A DNA stretch of 64,000 bases, taken from Meishania sp964351985 (lineage in GTDB: Bacteria; Bacteroidota; Bacteroidia; Flavobacteriales; Flavobacteriaceae). The notes beneath the pieces are model-generated. The model searched no databases and had not been told where the DNA came from. It saw nothing but the letters and a program-made list of their open reading frames with translations. The stretch covers positions 62,001 through 126,000 of the forward strand of contig CAYGPR010000002.1 in the NCBI GenBank assembly GCA_964351985.1, given 5' to 3'. Shown here piece after piece: positions 34,216 through 44,500 of the stretch (position 1 is the first letter of the stretch; every line of letters starts with the position of its first letter). Position numbers and translations under genes: made by a program.

Positions 34216-37200
34216 ATGAAGCAGTTGAAAAATTCAGTTTTTATTTTCATACAAGGTATAATATTCTCATGTGGCGGTCCTGACCTGCCAAAAGATGTTG
34301 AGTTGGCCTATGAAAAACTTCCAGAAGCGATATATTTCAATCAGCATGTAAAACCCATACTATCCGACAAGTGTTTTATCTGTCATGGTCCTGATAAGTC
34401 CAAGGTAAAAGCAGGTCTACAATTACACCTTCCAGAATTGGCCTATGCGGAATCGCCCAATTCCTCGGGAAAATTCTCAATTGACCCGGGAAATCCGGGA
34501 AATAGCGAAATGGTAAAACGCATACTTGCTGACGACCCTGAATTAATCATGCCCGAACCGTCTTCTCATCTGGAACTGACAGCCTATGAAAAAGCGTTGT
34601 TGGTCAAATGGATCGAAGATGGTGCCGAGTATAAAGAGCATTGGGCTTTTCTTTCTCCTAAAAGACAAGAACCGCCCAAAGTAGAACTTGCCGATAAAGT
34701 GTCCAACCCGATTGACAACTTTATCCTTAAAAAATTAGAAATCGAGAACCTTGAGCCTAGGGAACAAGCGGATAAAGAAACTATTTTAAGACGATTATCC
34801 TTTGATTTGACCGGATTGCCACCTACCCTTGAAGAAATCGATAATTTCCTCAAGGATGATTCCCCGAACGCCTACGAAAAACAAGTGGACCGCTTATTGA
34901 GCTCACCACATTTCGCAGAACAGATGACCTTGGACTGGATGGACCTTTCACGCTATGCCGATACACATGGTTATACCGTAGACCGCTACCGCGATGTTTC
35001 CCCTTGGCGCGATTGGGTCATCAAGGTCTTTCAGGAAAACATGCCGTATGACGAATTTATTCGTTGGCAGATAGCAGGCGATATGATGCCCAACGCGACC
35101 AAAGAGCAAATCTTGGCCACGACTTTTGGGCGTTTGCATCCTCAAAATAGCGAGGGCGGAATCATTGATGAAGAATTTCGTTCTGAATATGTATCCGACC
35201 GCACGAACGTCGTCGGTGAAGGGTTTTTAGGCCTGACCATGGCCTGCGCTAAATGCCACGACCATAAGTACGACCCTATTTCGCAAAAGAACTACTACGA
35301 AATGTACAGTTTTTTTAATAATGTGAACGAAGCGGGTCAGATTTCGTTCGACTTTTCGATGCCGGCTCCAAACCTCTTGCTCGCAACCGACGAACAGGAA
35401 AAGGTTATCGACTATATCAATGGCCTGGTGGCGGACGAGGAAAAAGCGCTGGGTCAGATCACCAAATCGGAATTGGTAAAGGCGAACAACTGGATTTCTT
35501 CCGAAGGCTACAAGGATAATAACCCCAATGGAACCCCAAGTCATCTGATTGCAAAAGTAGATTTTAGTAACGGTAGTCTGAACAACAGGCTGAACCCATC
35601 TCAAAAAGGGAAGATGGACAGGCAATTCGCGCCCGAACAAATCGCAAATATTGTTGATGGATATTCTGGAAAGGGATTGAAATTTGACGGTGATGCATGG
35701 CTACATCTAAAGGATATCGGTACTTTTTCGCGACATGAGCCCTTCAGTATCGGTCTGAGGGTCTTTATTCCCAAAGACTTAGAAAACGGGATGATATTCC
35801 ACAAAGGTATCGGAGGAAAACTGTACAACTTTAGAGGATACCACCTTGCGCTCAAAGACAACAAATTAGAGGTGGTATTAGCGCACTTTTATCCGGACAA
35901 CGGGATCGTAAAACAGAGCCTAAAAGAAGTTCCGAAAGAGAAATGGATCCAAGTAACGCTGACGTATGACGGTTCAAGTAGGTCTGATGGCGTTCGACTT
36001 TTTTCAAATGGAGAAGAAGTAGCTACGGAGACACAAGTTGACAACCTTTATAAGGATATTGTTTTTAGAAAGGATACGTATGGTACAAAGGGTATCCCCC
36101 AAGATCCAGGACTTCAAATCGGGGCACGGTGGCGCAGTAAAGGAATTGGCGAGGCGGTGGTCGATGATATATTGGTATTTGATAAAGAACTGTCTACCTT
36201 GGAGATACTTCAAATTTCTAATCCCGAAGGGTTGAGGAAATTGTTCGCCAAGAAAGCGGATCAATTGAATGCCGAGGAAAAAGAAATACTCCGAGAGTAT
36301 TATTTGATAACGAGCTCCAAGGCGTATCAAAAATCTCTAAAAGTATTAAAAACGAAAAGAAAAGTATTGGTCGATAGCATGGAGCCCATTCAAGAAGTGA
36401 TGGTCATGAAAGAAATGAACGAGCCAAGGGAAACCTTTGTACTCGAACGCGGATTGTACGATCAATACGGCGAACAGGTCTATCCGAACACGCCCGATAA
36501 AATATTCGCTTTCCCCGATAGTCTCGAAAAAAATCGCTTGGGGCTGGCAAAATGGGTAACTAGTGAAGCAAATCCTTTGACGGCCCGTGTCACGGTCAAT
36601 CGTTATTGGAAAAACGTTTTCGGAACAGGCATTGTCCGCACGGTCGAAGATTTCGGAAATCAGGGAGAGTTGCCAAGTCATCCGGCCTTGTTGGATTGGC
36701 TGGCCATTGAATTTATGGAATCCGGTTGGGATGTGAAGGCCCTACATAAACTACTGGTCATGTCGAACACCTACAGGCAATCCTCCGTGGCTAGTGCCGA
36801 ACTGATGGAACGTGATAAACAGAACCGACTTTTGGCGCGCGGACCCTCTAGAAGATTGACTGGGGAAATGTTACGTAATAACGCCTTGGTAGCCTCCGGA
36901 CTTTTAAATCGAAAAATCGGTGGAAAAAGTGTAAAACCCTATCAACCCGAAGGTCTTTGGAAAATAAACGGGGCTGCGTACGAAGAGGATAAGGGCGATA
37001 AGTTGTACCGAAAAAGCATGTACACCATTTGGAAACGATCTGTGCCGCATCCAACGATTGCGACTTTCGACGCTCCTGAAAGATCTTTTTGTGCCGTAAG
37101 GCGCCAAGAAACCAATACCCCATTGCAGGCTTTGGTGTTGATGAACGATCCTACTTATGTGGAAGCTTCGCGAGTCTTGGGGTACAATATGTTGCAATAT

Positions 37201-37458
37201 TCAGACCCCAAGGCGGGTATAGCTGATACCTTTAAAAAACTTACAGGGCGAAGCATTAAAAATGAAGAACTTATACTCCTAGTGGATTTGCGATTGGAGG
37301 AATACGAAAAGTTCAAGACGAACAAGCAAAAAATCGAAGGCTGGTTGAATACCGGCGAATTCCGAATTTCGAATGGCAACGACAAGGCTTTGGTAGCTGC
37401 GAATGCTGTAATAGCAAGCACCATCATCAATTCGGATGCCGCAATAACTAAGAGATAG
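34216..37458 (+). CDS. PSD1/DUF1549-DUF1553 haem-binding lipoprotein with LamG domain (copy A)
   Basis: About 1080 residues. An in-frame TTG at 34117 is rejected; the ATG at 34216 gives lipoprotein MKQLKNSVFIFIQGIIFSC. Order: PSCyt1 with CFICH (53-57) in VKPILSDKCFICHGPD; DUF1549 (about 160-360) with RLSFDLTGLPPTLEE and a second haem-type CAKCH near 343; a LamG/concanavalin-like insert (about 475-660); DUF1553 (about 750-1010) with NRLGLAKW, NPLTARVTVNRYW and NTPLQALVLMNDP. This planctomycete-type family has no established reaction. Next gene is DUF1501, 16 bases on, its constant partner. A near-identical architecture recurs at 57481. Confidence 0.88.
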   Translation: MKQLKNSVFIFIQGIIFSCGGPDLPKDVELAYEKLPEAIYFNQHVKPILSDKCFICHGPDKSKVKAGLQLHLPELAYAESPNSSGKFSIDPGNPGNSEMVKRILADDPELIMPEPSSHLELTAYEKALLVKWIEDGAEYKEHWAFLSPKRQEPPKVELADKVSNPIDNFILKKLEIENLEPREQADKETILRRLSFDLTGLPPTLEEIDNFLKDDSPNAYEKQVDRLLSSPHFAEQMTLDWMDLSRYADTHGYTVDRYRDVSPWRDWVIKVFQENMPYDEFIRWQIAGDMMPNATKEQILATTFGRLHPQNSEGGIIDEEFRSEYVSDRTNVVGEGFLGLTMACAKCHDHKYDPISQKNYYEMYSFFNNVNEAGQISFDFSMPAPNLLLATDEQEKVIDYINGLVADEEKALGQITKSELVKANNWISSEGYKDNNPNGTPSHLIAKVDFSNGSLNNRLNPSQKGKMDRQFAPEQIANIVDGYSGKGLKFDGDAWLHLKDIGTFSRHEPFSIGLRVFIPKDLENGMIFHKGIGGKLYNFRGYHLALKDNKLEVVLAHFYPDNGIVKQSLKEVPKEKWIQVTLTYDGSSRSDGVRLFSNGEEVATETQVDNLYKDIVFRKDTYGTKGIPQDPGLQIGARWRSKGIGEAVVDDILVFDKELSTLEILQISNPEGLRKLFAKKADQLNAEEKEILREYYLITSSKAYQKSLKVLKTKRKVLVDSMEPIQEVMVMKEMNEPRETFVLERGLYDQYGEQVYPNTPDKIFAFPDSLEKNRLGLAKWVTSEANPLTARVTVNRYWKNVFGTGIVRTVEDFGNQGELPSHPALLDWLAIEFMESGWDVKALHKLLVMSNTYRQSSVASAELMERDKQNRLLARGPSRRLTGEMLRNNALVASGLLNRKIGGKSVKPYQPEGLWKINGAAYEEDKGDKLYRKSMYTIWKRSVPHPTIATFDAPERSFCAVRRQETNTPLQALVLMNDPTYVEASRVLGYNMLQYSDPKAGIADTFKKLTGRSIKNEELILLVDLRLEEYEKFKTNKQKIEGWLNTGEFRISNGNDKALVAANAVIASTIINSDAAITKR

Positions 37459-37474
37459 ATTAAACGAATTAGAC

Positions 37475-38998
37475 ATGTGCCAAAATCATGATAATCTAAG
37501 GTCCAGCAACAAAGACCTGCAAGAAATAGAACGTCAAATGGACCGCCGAAACTTCTTGACGAAGACTTCCATGGGCCTTGGTGCCATTGCGCTAGGATCT
37601 TTGTTGCATGCTGACAAAGTTTTTGAAGCCGTTAAAGGAGAAGATCTCGATGCTTCTGGTGCCGATGCGCTTTTGAAGTCTTATACTAAAAATCGTTTGG
37701 GACTCCCACACCATTTGCCAAAGGCCAAACGAATAGTCTACCTCTTTCAAAGTGGCGGACCGTCACAGCTTGAGATGTGGGATTACAAACCCAAATTGAA
37801 AAATATGTTCGGGCAAGATTTGCCCGATTCCGTTCGTCAAGGGCAACGGTTAACGGCTATGAGTGCTGAACAAACAACCTTCCCTATGGCACCTTCGATA
37901 TTTGATTTTAAGCAGTATGGTGATACAGGCACCTGGGCCAGTGAACTGTTACCTTATACATCTGAAGTTGTCGACGATCTGTGTTTTATAAAATCGATGC
38001 AAACGGATCAAATCAACCATGATCCGGCGATTACGTTTATGCAAACCGGAAACCAATTGCCCGGCAGGCCTTCGATCGGCGCTTGGCTGAGTTATGGATT
38101 GGGTTCAGACAATGAAAACCTCCCCACTTTTATCACGTTGATTACCAAAAACATGGGAGGGCAGCCTTTGTATTCGAGATTATGGGGAAATGGATTTTTG
38201 CCTACGGAACATCAAGGGGTACAGTTCCGTTCCGGTAAAGATCCTGTACTGTATTTAAGTGATCCCGAGAATTACGATGGAAACGATAGAAGAAAGATGT
38301 TAGACTATCTGGCGAAACTCAACGAAGTGCAACACGATGCCTACGGAGATCCTGAAATACAGGCACGTATGGCGCAGTATGAAATGGCCTTTCGAATGCA
38401 GACTTCGGTACCGGAAGTAACCGATATGTCGGACGAACCGGATTATATTTTTGATATGTACGGGGAAGAAAGTAGGGACCCCGGTACGTATGCGGCGAAT
38501 TGCCTAATGGCCAGAAAGTTATTGGAGAAAGACGTAAAGTTCGTGCAGCTCTATCATCAAGGTTGGGATCAACACAGTTATTGTCCAGCAGGTGTAAAAG
38601 CGCAATGCAAACGAACCGATCAGGCCAATGCAGCTTTAATAAAAGATTTAAAACAACGTGGAATGCTCGAGGACACTCTAGTTGTTTGGGGAGGTGAGTT
38701 TGGGCGTACCGTATATTCACAGGGACAGTTGACACCAGAAAATTACGGTCGCGATCACCACCCAAAGGCGTTTACGATGTGGATGGCCGGTGCGGGAGTG
38801 AAAGCTGGACACACACACGGGGAGACGGACGATTTTAGTTACAATGTGGTAAAAGATCCCGTGCATGTACACGATTTTCATGCCACATTGATGCATCTTT
38901 TCGGTATCGACCACGAACGTTTGACCTTCAAACATCAGGGCCGAAGGTATCGATTGACCGATGTGCATGGGCATGTGGTCAGGGATTTATTGACTTAA
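37475..38998 (+). CDS. DUF1501 protein with Tat signal (copy A)
   Basis: 507 residues. MDRRNFLTKTSMGLGAIALG starting at about residue 22 is a Tat signal, so export with the PSD1 lipoprotein is likely. The alkaline-phosphatase-like DUF1501 fold shows LFQSGGPSQLEMWDYKP, GRPSIGAWLSYGLGS, GVQFRSGKDPVLYL, LYHQGWDQH and VVWGGEFGRT. DRGREN-like metal positions GRDHHPKAFTMWMAG follow. The start at 37475 is 16 bases after the PSD1 stop; an internal ATG (about 37538) just before RRNFL would shorten it by 21 residues. Function unknown; C-terminal ~20 residues are almost identical to copy B. Confidence 0.9.
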   Translation: MCQNHDNLRSSNKDLQEIERQMDRRNFLTKTSMGLGAIALGSLLHADKVFEAVKGEDLDASGADALLKSYTKNRLGLPHHLPKAKRIVYLFQSGGPSQLEMWDYKPKLKNMFGQDLPDSVRQGQRLTAMSAEQTTFPMAPSIFDFKQYGDTGTWASELLPYTSEVVDDLCFIKSMQTDQINHDPAITFMQTGNQLPGRPSIGAWLSYGLGSDNENLPTFITLITKNMGGQPLYSRLWGNGFLPTEHQGVQFRSGKDPVLYLSDPENYDGNDRRKMLDYLAKLNEVQHDAYGDPEIQARMAQYEMAFRMQTSVPEVTDMSDEPDYIFDMYGEESRDPGTYAANCLMARKLLEKDVKFVQLYHQGWDQHSYCPAGVKAQCKRTDQANAALIKDLKQRGMLEDTLVVWGGEFGRTVYSQGQLTPENYGRDHHPKAFTMWMAGAGVKAGHTHGETDDFSYNVVKDPVHVHDFHATLMHLFGIDHERLTFKHQGRRYRLTDVHGHVVRDLLT

Positions 38999-39172
38999 AC
39001 CGAACAGGTCACCTTTGAACGGATTTGTCTTCAATGAACGGCTCACGGTACGCCAGGCTTAAAATGTGGAACGGGTTGGTGTATTCGAATTACCCGTGAT
39101 AACCTTAAAAACATCGCTACTCCGTTAAATTGCATGCTTTTCCTATTTTTAGGAAATATAAAACAATGTAGT

Positions 39173-40852
39173 ATGTCTTTCCCAATTCATAGATCACTTC
39201 CTATTTTAGTTGTTGTGGTGCTTTTGTTTTCCTGTAAAAAGGAAAAGGAAATTGTTGTTCAGAAACCCAACATCATCTACATCATGGCCGATGACCATAC
39301 CACACAAGCCTTTGGCATTTATGGTAGCCGTTTGGCCGGTTTGAACCCGACCCCCAATTTAGATAAATTGGCCAGCGAAGGCATGATATTCGATAATACG
39401 TTTGTTAACAATTCCATTTGTGTGCCCAGTCGTGCGGCTATAATCACAGGGCAACGCGCGCAGACGAACGGCGTGTTAGATCTGGAAGGTAATATTCCTC
39501 CCGAGAAACAATACCTTCCCAAAGAAATGAAGAAATTGGGCTATCAAACGGCTATTGTTGGAAAATGGCATCTTGAAAAAGAACCCGCAGCTTTCGATTA
39601 TTACAAGGTGTTACCGTCGCAGGGTAAGTATTTTGATCCTGATTTCAGGGTTCAAGGTGAAAAACCGTGGCCTGAAAACGTGATACAAACAAGGGGACAT
39701 TCTTCAGATATCATTACCGATGCCACTTTAGACTATCTTAAAAATAAGCGAGACCCAACCAAGCCGTTTTTCTTAATGCATCATTATAAGGCACCTCATG
39801 ACGATTTTGAATACGCCCCGCGCTATGAAGATTATCTGGCCGATACTTTCATTCCCGAGCCCGAAAGTTTGTACGAAATGGGCGACCATGGCTCAGAGGC
39901 TGTACGTGGTAAAAATGATTCCCTAACACGTATTATCGGTTCCTCTGTTTCACATCGAAATTTGATTCGAAATCAGGCCATGAATATTTATTGGAACGAT
40001 AGTGCCATCTACAAGCAATACCGAAATGCAAGGGATATAAAACCTGAAGAATACGAAAAATGGAAAATGAATGAAACCGAGCGAAAATATACAAGCAAGG
40101 TCTATCAAGACTATCTCAAAAAATATTTACGATGTGTCAAAGGAGTCGATGACAATATCAAGCGCTTGATCGATTATTTAGAGGAAGAAGGGCTTTTGGA
40201 AAATACCATTATCGTTTATACCGGTGATCAAGGTTTTATGCTGGGCGAGCACGACTATATCGATAAACGGTGGATGTACGATGAATCGATGCGCATGCCG
40301 TTTTTCGTACGATATCCCGAAAAGATAAAAGCGGGAAGCCGTACAGATGCCATCATCAACAATACCGACTTTGCCCCGACAATGATCGAATTGGCGGGCG
40401 GAAGCACGCCCGATTATATGCAGGGTAAAAGTTTCAAAACCATTTTAGAAACGGGTACAGAACCGGAAGATTGGCAAAAAGCCACTTATTACCGCTATTG
40501 GATGCACTTGGCGCACCGGCACCAGAATCCCGCACATTTCGGCATCCGTACGAAGGACTACAAGCTGATTTTTTACTACGGAAAATACTGGGCAGATACC
40601 GATGACCCGAACGTTTCGTGGAACCAAAAAAGTTGGGGCAACGATTTTGCCAACCACACCCCACCCGCATGGGAATTCTACGACCTGAAAAGAGACCCTA
40701 AGGAAATGAACAATGCATATGGTTCAGAAGATTACAGGGATGTGATTGCCGATTTAAAAACGCAACTCATCAAATTGCGGGAAGACCTGAACGAGACCGA
40801 TAAGAACTATCCGCATATTCAAAAAGTGATCGATGCGCATTGGGATGATTGA
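39173..40852 (+). CDS. Sulfatase lipoprotein (S1 family)
   Basis: About 559 residues from ATG 39173, which gives MSFPIHRSLPILVVVVLLFSC, a lipoprotein signal; the earlier ATG at 39134 would put a second hydrophobic patch in front. IMADDHTTQAFGIYG holds metal ligands and SICVPSRAAIITGQR contains the C-V-P-S-R formylglycine site (C83). GKWHLEKEPAAFDYY, YTGDQGFMLGEHDYIDKRWM and DLKRDPKEMNN follow. The long insertion around 230-320 is typical of glycosaminoglycan- and fucan/galactan-type sulfatases. It is 174 bases after DUF1501, probably with its own promoter, and convergent with the FucP-like gene. Confidence 0.9.
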   Translation: MSFPIHRSLPILVVVVLLFSCKKEKEIVVQKPNIIYIMADDHTTQAFGIYGSRLAGLNPTPNLDKLASEGMIFDNTFVNNSICVPSRAAIITGQRAQTNGVLDLEGNIPPEKQYLPKEMKKLGYQTAIVGKWHLEKEPAAFDYYKVLPSQGKYFDPDFRVQGEKPWPENVIQTRGHSSDIITDATLDYLKNKRDPTKPFFLMHHYKAPHDDFEYAPRYEDYLADTFIPEPESLYEMGDHGSEAVRGKNDSLTRIIGSSVSHRNLIRNQAMNIYWNDSAIYKQYRNARDIKPEEYEKWKMNETERKYTSKVYQDYLKKYLRCVKGVDDNIKRLIDYLEEEGLLENTIIVYTGDQGFMLGEHDYIDKRWMYDESMRMPFFVRYPEKIKAGSRTDAIINNTDFAPTMIELAGGSTPDYMQGKSFKTILETGTEPEDWQKATYYRYWMHLAHRHQNPAHFGIRTKDYKLIFYYGKYWADTDDPNVSWNQKSWGNDFANHTPPAWEFYDLKRDPKEMNNAYGSEDYRDVIADLKTQLIKLREDLNETDKNYPHIQKVIDAHWDD

Positions 40853-40855
40853 AGG

Positions 40856-42181
40856 TTAGGTGCTTTTACGATAATTTTTGTAAACCGTTCTTCCGTATAG
40901 TGCAACAACTAATAGGCAGCCCAACGACAATACAAAAGAAAAACGCATTTCGGATACGCCTAAAAAGGTAACATCCTCATAGCCTACTCCTCCGAAATCG
41001 AGCATATAGCCTTGCAGGTAGGGGAGCAGCGCCCCGCCGACAATCGCCATGACCAAAAAGGCAGCCCCGAATTTGGCATCTTCGCCCTGACCTTCCAATG
41101 CGATGCCGTAAATGGTGGGGAACATAATCGACATGAATAAGGAAGTGGCAATAAGGGAATAAATACCGAGCATTTCGGGTAAAAATATGGCTCCGATCAA
41201 GGTTAGCATTCCTCCAAACCCGAAGTACATCAACAATTTTCCGGAATCGATCTTGCTCATTAAGGCGGTACCGATGGTCCTTCCGATCAAGAAAACGATA
41301 TACCCTGCTAGACCGTACCACACCGCTGACTTGGCATCAATACCTAAAGTTTCCGCATATTGATATACATAAGTCCAACACATAATCTGGGCACCTACAT
41401 AAAATGCTTGCGCTACGACACCATACACGAACTTAGGCTTTTTCCAAAGCCGTTTGACGGAATCCGAAAAGTTTACCTTCGACTCTTGATCTTTGTTCTG
41501 CGGCATTTTCATCACGCTGATAACAACAAAGAAAACCGCTACCACCAATCCTAAAATCACATAGGGATTACGGATAATCTCCAGATCGGAAGTGCGGATT
41601 ACGGCTTTGGCACTCTCTTCAAGTGTGTCGTAAATGGGTGTCCCATCCAATGTTGTATCGTCCGATCGTAATGCGCCTAAAACAAAGTTCTGTGCGATCA
41701 ACAACCCTAAAATAGACCCCATCGGATTGAACATTTGCGCAAAGTTCAATCGCTGGGTAGCTGTTTCTTCCGCTCCCATGGACAAAATATAAGGATTGGA
41801 AGTGGTCTCCAAAAACGCCAGTCCGAAGGTCAAAATATAAAGGGCCGCTAAAAAGAAACCATAACTCTCGTTTGCCGCAGCGGGCCAAAAAAGCAGTGCT
41901 CCGGCCGCATATAGTGCCAATCCCAATAAGACCCCTTTTTTATAAGAATATTTATTGACAAATAAAGCGGCCGGTATGGCCATCGTAAAATACCCGCCAT
42001 AGAAAGCCAATTGTACTAAAGATGCTTGTGTATTGGTCAATTCCAATACTTTTTGAAAGCCCCGTACCATGGGGTTGGTCATATCGTTGGCCAGCCCCCA
42101 AAGGGCGAACAAAGAGGTAATCAAAATAAACGGAACGATTACCGTTTTAGATACTACGGGTATTTTTTTGTTTTCGGCCAT
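40856..42181 (-). CDS. fucP: FucP-type major facilitator sugar:H+ symporter
   Basis: 441 residues with 12 predicted membrane helices. GLANDMTNPMVRGFQKVLEL in helix 1-2 is close to the FucP signature (N-D and the acidic helix-1 residue). QLAFYGGYFTMAIPAALFV and GLAFLETTSNPYILSMG are equally typical. Characterised FucP carries L-fucose and also L-galactose and D-arabinose. In this cluster, with galactonate-type dehydrogenases, L-galactose or L-fucose is the likely cargo. It is the last gene of a four-gene minus-strand operon, 23 bases after the SDR. Confidence 0.9.
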   Translation of the reverse strand: MAENKKIPVVSKTVIVPFILITSLFALWGLANDMTNPMVRGFQKVLELTNTQASLVQLAFYGGYFTMAIPAALFVNKYSYKKGVLLGLALYAAGALLFWPAAANESYGFFLAALYILTFGLAFLETTSNPYILSMGAEETATQRLNFAQMFNPMGSILGLLIAQNFVLGALRSDDTTLDGTPIYDTLEESAKAVIRTSDLEIIRNPYVILGLVVAVFFVVISVMKMPQNKDQESKVNFSDSVKRLWKKPKFVYGVVAQAFYVGAQIMCWTYVYQYAETLGIDAKSAVWYGLAGYIVFLIGRTIGTALMSKIDSGKLLMYFGFGGMLTLIGAIFLPEMLGIYSLIATSLFMSIMFPTIYGIALEGQGEDAKFGAAFLVMAIVGGALLPYLQGYMLDFGGVGYEDVTFLGVSEMRFSFVLSLGCLLVVALYGRTVYKNYRKST

Positions 42182-42204
42182 GGTCGGTATTTACAGCGTT
42201 GGTT

Positions 42205-42999
42205 TTATTCTTGAGTGAGCAAGGATCTATCTAAATGCACATAACCACCATCGACAAAAATAAACTGGCCCGTAGTGTGCGATGATCTATCGGAAATCGT
42301 AAACAAACAAACATCGGCGATTTCGTCGGTGGTCGTCATACGGTTTTCCAAAGGGATTTTTTTGACAATGGACTTTAATTTTGCCTCACCATCTGGCAGC
42401 GTTTTTATCCAAGTATCATACGAAGGCGTCCAGCTTTCGGCAATGATGATGGCATTCGAGCGGATTCCGTACGGAATGAGATCTACCGCCCATTCTCGCG
42501 TCAAACCGAGAACGCCACCTTTTGAGGCAGCGTAGCCTGAGGTTCTTCCTTGTCCGGTCAAAGCGACTTTAGATCCAATGTTCAGAATATTTCCTTTGGA
42601 TTTTTTCAAAAAGGGCAGCGCATGTTTTACGATCAAGAAATAGCTGACCATGTTCAGTTTGAGGGAGTCCATGAATTCCTCGTAGGAAGCATCCAAACCT
42701 ACGCCATCGTTTACGCCCACATTATTCAAGACCACGTCGATTCGACCGTATTTTTTTACAATGGTATCTATGGCTTTTTCAATCTGTTCGGGATCGGTAA
42801 CATCGGTCTGGCAGAAAATGGCATCGATTCCTTTCTTCTGGATTTTCTCGACGTACCCAAAGCCCCGTGCATTTCTGTCGATGACCGCAGGTATAGCACC
42901 TTCTTCCACTAAGCGTTGCAATATGGTCTCACCGATACTACCTTCTTTACCGGCCGCTCCGCTGATGACGACTACTTTATCTTTTACGTGTAAATCCAT
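42205..42999 (-). CDS. Short-chain dehydrogenase, candidate L-galactose/L-fucose 1-dehydrogenase
   Basis: 264 residues. VVISGAAGKEGSIGETI is a modified glycine-rich loop, NNVGVNDGVGL is the NNAG equivalent, GSKVALTGQGRTSGYAASKGG gives Ser, Tyr and Lys of the catalytic set, and FIFVDGGYVHLDRSL ends the fold. Similar SDRs sit in fucose/galactose oxidation clusters of marine Bacteroidota. With a FucP-type transporter downstream and tagaturonate-type enzymes upstream, oxidation of the 1-OH of L-galactose to the lactone is a reasonable guess, not proven. Confidence 0.78.
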   Translation of the reverse strand: MDLHVKDKVVVISGAAGKEGSIGETILQRLVEEGAIPAVIDRNARGFGYVEKIQKKGIDAIFCQTDVTDPEQIEKAIDTIVKKYGRIDVVLNNVGVNDGVGLDASYEEFMDSLKLNMVSYFLIVKHALPFLKKSKGNILNIGSKVALTGQGRTSGYAASKGGVLGLTREWAVDLIPYGIRSNAIIIAESWTPSYDTWIKTLPDGEAKLKSIVKKIPLENRMTTTDEIADVCLFTISDRSSHTTGQFIFVDGGYVHLDRSLLTQE

Positions 43000-43040
43000 C
43001 CGGTTTTAGTTTTGAAATTTACAATCAATTTAGACTAGGG

Positions 43041-44492
43041 TTAAAGTACTACTTTTAACGCTTTTCGAATCCCCTTCTTTTTTATATGTAGTAAATGCGT
43101 TGAAACCGACTTTGCCAAATTTTCGATTTGCGTCAAATCTTCTCCCCAGACCATTTTATTTTTCAAAACGAGCTCAACAAATTCTAGGGATGTCAGCTCA
43201 TTGGAATCCAATTTTTTATAGGAGGAAGCAAAAAATTCAAGAACATTCTTATCATCCTTCAAATCGATTTTCTCACCATTGAATTCGCCCTTATAAAACT
43301 GGATCAATGCCGACAATCCAAAAACAATTCGTTTTGGGAGTTTTCCTTCTTTTTCCAAATAATCCTTTAGGGTAGGCAGTAAGCGCGTGACAAATTTTGA
43401 GGTGCTGTTCAATGAAATACTGATAAGCTGATGTTTCAAAAGCGGATTTCGGAAACGATCCAACACATCGGAGACAAACTTGGTCTTTACTGCTTCGGTA
43501 AAGTCTAAGGTTGCGGCCGCTTCTTCCAATAAAAGTGATTCCACAAAATGGCTTACTTCCGGATCTTCCATGGCCTCTTCGACTAAACGGATGCCTGCTA
43601 AATAACCCACGGGCACCATCGTGGTATGTGCCCCGTTCAGAATTCGGACTTTCATCTCGCGATATGGACCGATGTCATCTACAAATTCAACATTTAAACC
43701 GGTCTTTGAGAAAGGTAATTCCTTTTGAATGACCCGATTTCCTTGGATGACCCAACTGTGGTAATATTCCCCGGTGACCAAAAGTTCATCATTGTAACCT
43801 AATTCTTTCTGAATGCCCTCGACTTGATCGGAAGGATAGCCCGAAACGATACGGTCGACCAAGGTGCTGCAAAAATGGTTCGAGGCCACAATCCAATTTT
43901 TAAAACCATCGTTCAACTTCCAGTGGTCGGCATATTGTAAAGTGCATTTTTTAAGGGCAGCACCGTTATCTTCTATCAATTCACAGGGTAGTAAAACACA
44001 TCCCTTAGAAGCGTCACCATTAAAATACCGAAACCGATGATACAGCCAAGCCGTCAATTTTGCCGGAAATTCTTTTGGCGGATTATCCCCGAAATTATCT
44101 TGCGAATTAAATTTAATGCCCGCCTCGGTGGTATTCGAAACAATAAACCGCATATCGGGGCTTTCCGCCAAAGCCAAATACGCATCCCATTCCGAATACG
44201 GATTTACAACTTCTTGAACGCAATCGATTAGTCTTTTTTCTGAAATCAGTTCGCCATTTATAATTCCATCCAAGACCACGGTATACAGTCCGTCTTGTGA
44301 TTTTAAAGTTTGATAGTCTCCCCGTTCGGTCGGTTTGATAATGACGACTCCGGAATTGAAATTGGCTTCTTCATTTAGTATCTGTATCATCCAGTCAACA
44401 AAGGCACGTAGAAAATTGCCTCCGCCGAATTGTATTATTTTTAGCGGAAGTGTTCTCTCTTCATGCGTGGCTTTTCGACTGAGTTGGTTCAT
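43041..44492 (-). CDS. uxaB: Tagaturonate reductase / altronate oxidoreductase-like (mannitol dehydrogenase family)
   Basis: About 483 residues from the ATG at 44492 (MNQLSRKATHEERTLP). A longer frame from 44549 would overlap the upstream dehydrogenase gene by 49 bases and is rejected. IIQFGGGNFLRAFVDWMIQ is the NAD site, IVSNTTEAGIKF and LLPCELIEDNG are UxaB-like, and K-VRIL-N-GA-H is the K-x4-N-x2-H catalytic motif of the family. It reduces D-tagaturonate to D-altronate with NADH. Directly after the LgoD-like gene it would use that enzyme's product. Confidence 0.87.
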   Translation of the reverse strand: MNQLSRKATHEERTLPLKIIQFGGGNFLRAFVDWMIQILNEEANFNSGVVIIKPTERGDYQTLKSQDGLYTVVLDGIINGELISEKRLIDCVQEVVNPYSEWDAYLALAESPDMRFIVSNTTEAGIKFNSQDNFGDNPPKEFPAKLTAWLYHRFRYFNGDASKGCVLLPCELIEDNGAALKKCTLQYADHWKLNDGFKNWIVASNHFCSTLVDRIVSGYPSDQVEGIQKELGYNDELLVTGEYYHSWVIQGNRVIQKELPFSKTGLNVEFVDDIGPYREMKVRILNGAHTTMVPVGYLAGIRLVEEAMEDPEVSHFVESLLLEEAAATLDFTEAVKTKFVSDVLDRFRNPLLKHQLISISLNSTSKFVTRLLPTLKDYLEKEGKLPKRIVFGLSALIQFYKGEFNGEKIDLKDDKNVLEFFASSYKKLDSNELTSLEFVELVLKNKMVWGEDLTQIENLAKSVSTHLLHIKKKGIRKALKVVL

Positions 44493-44500
44493 AACTAGTT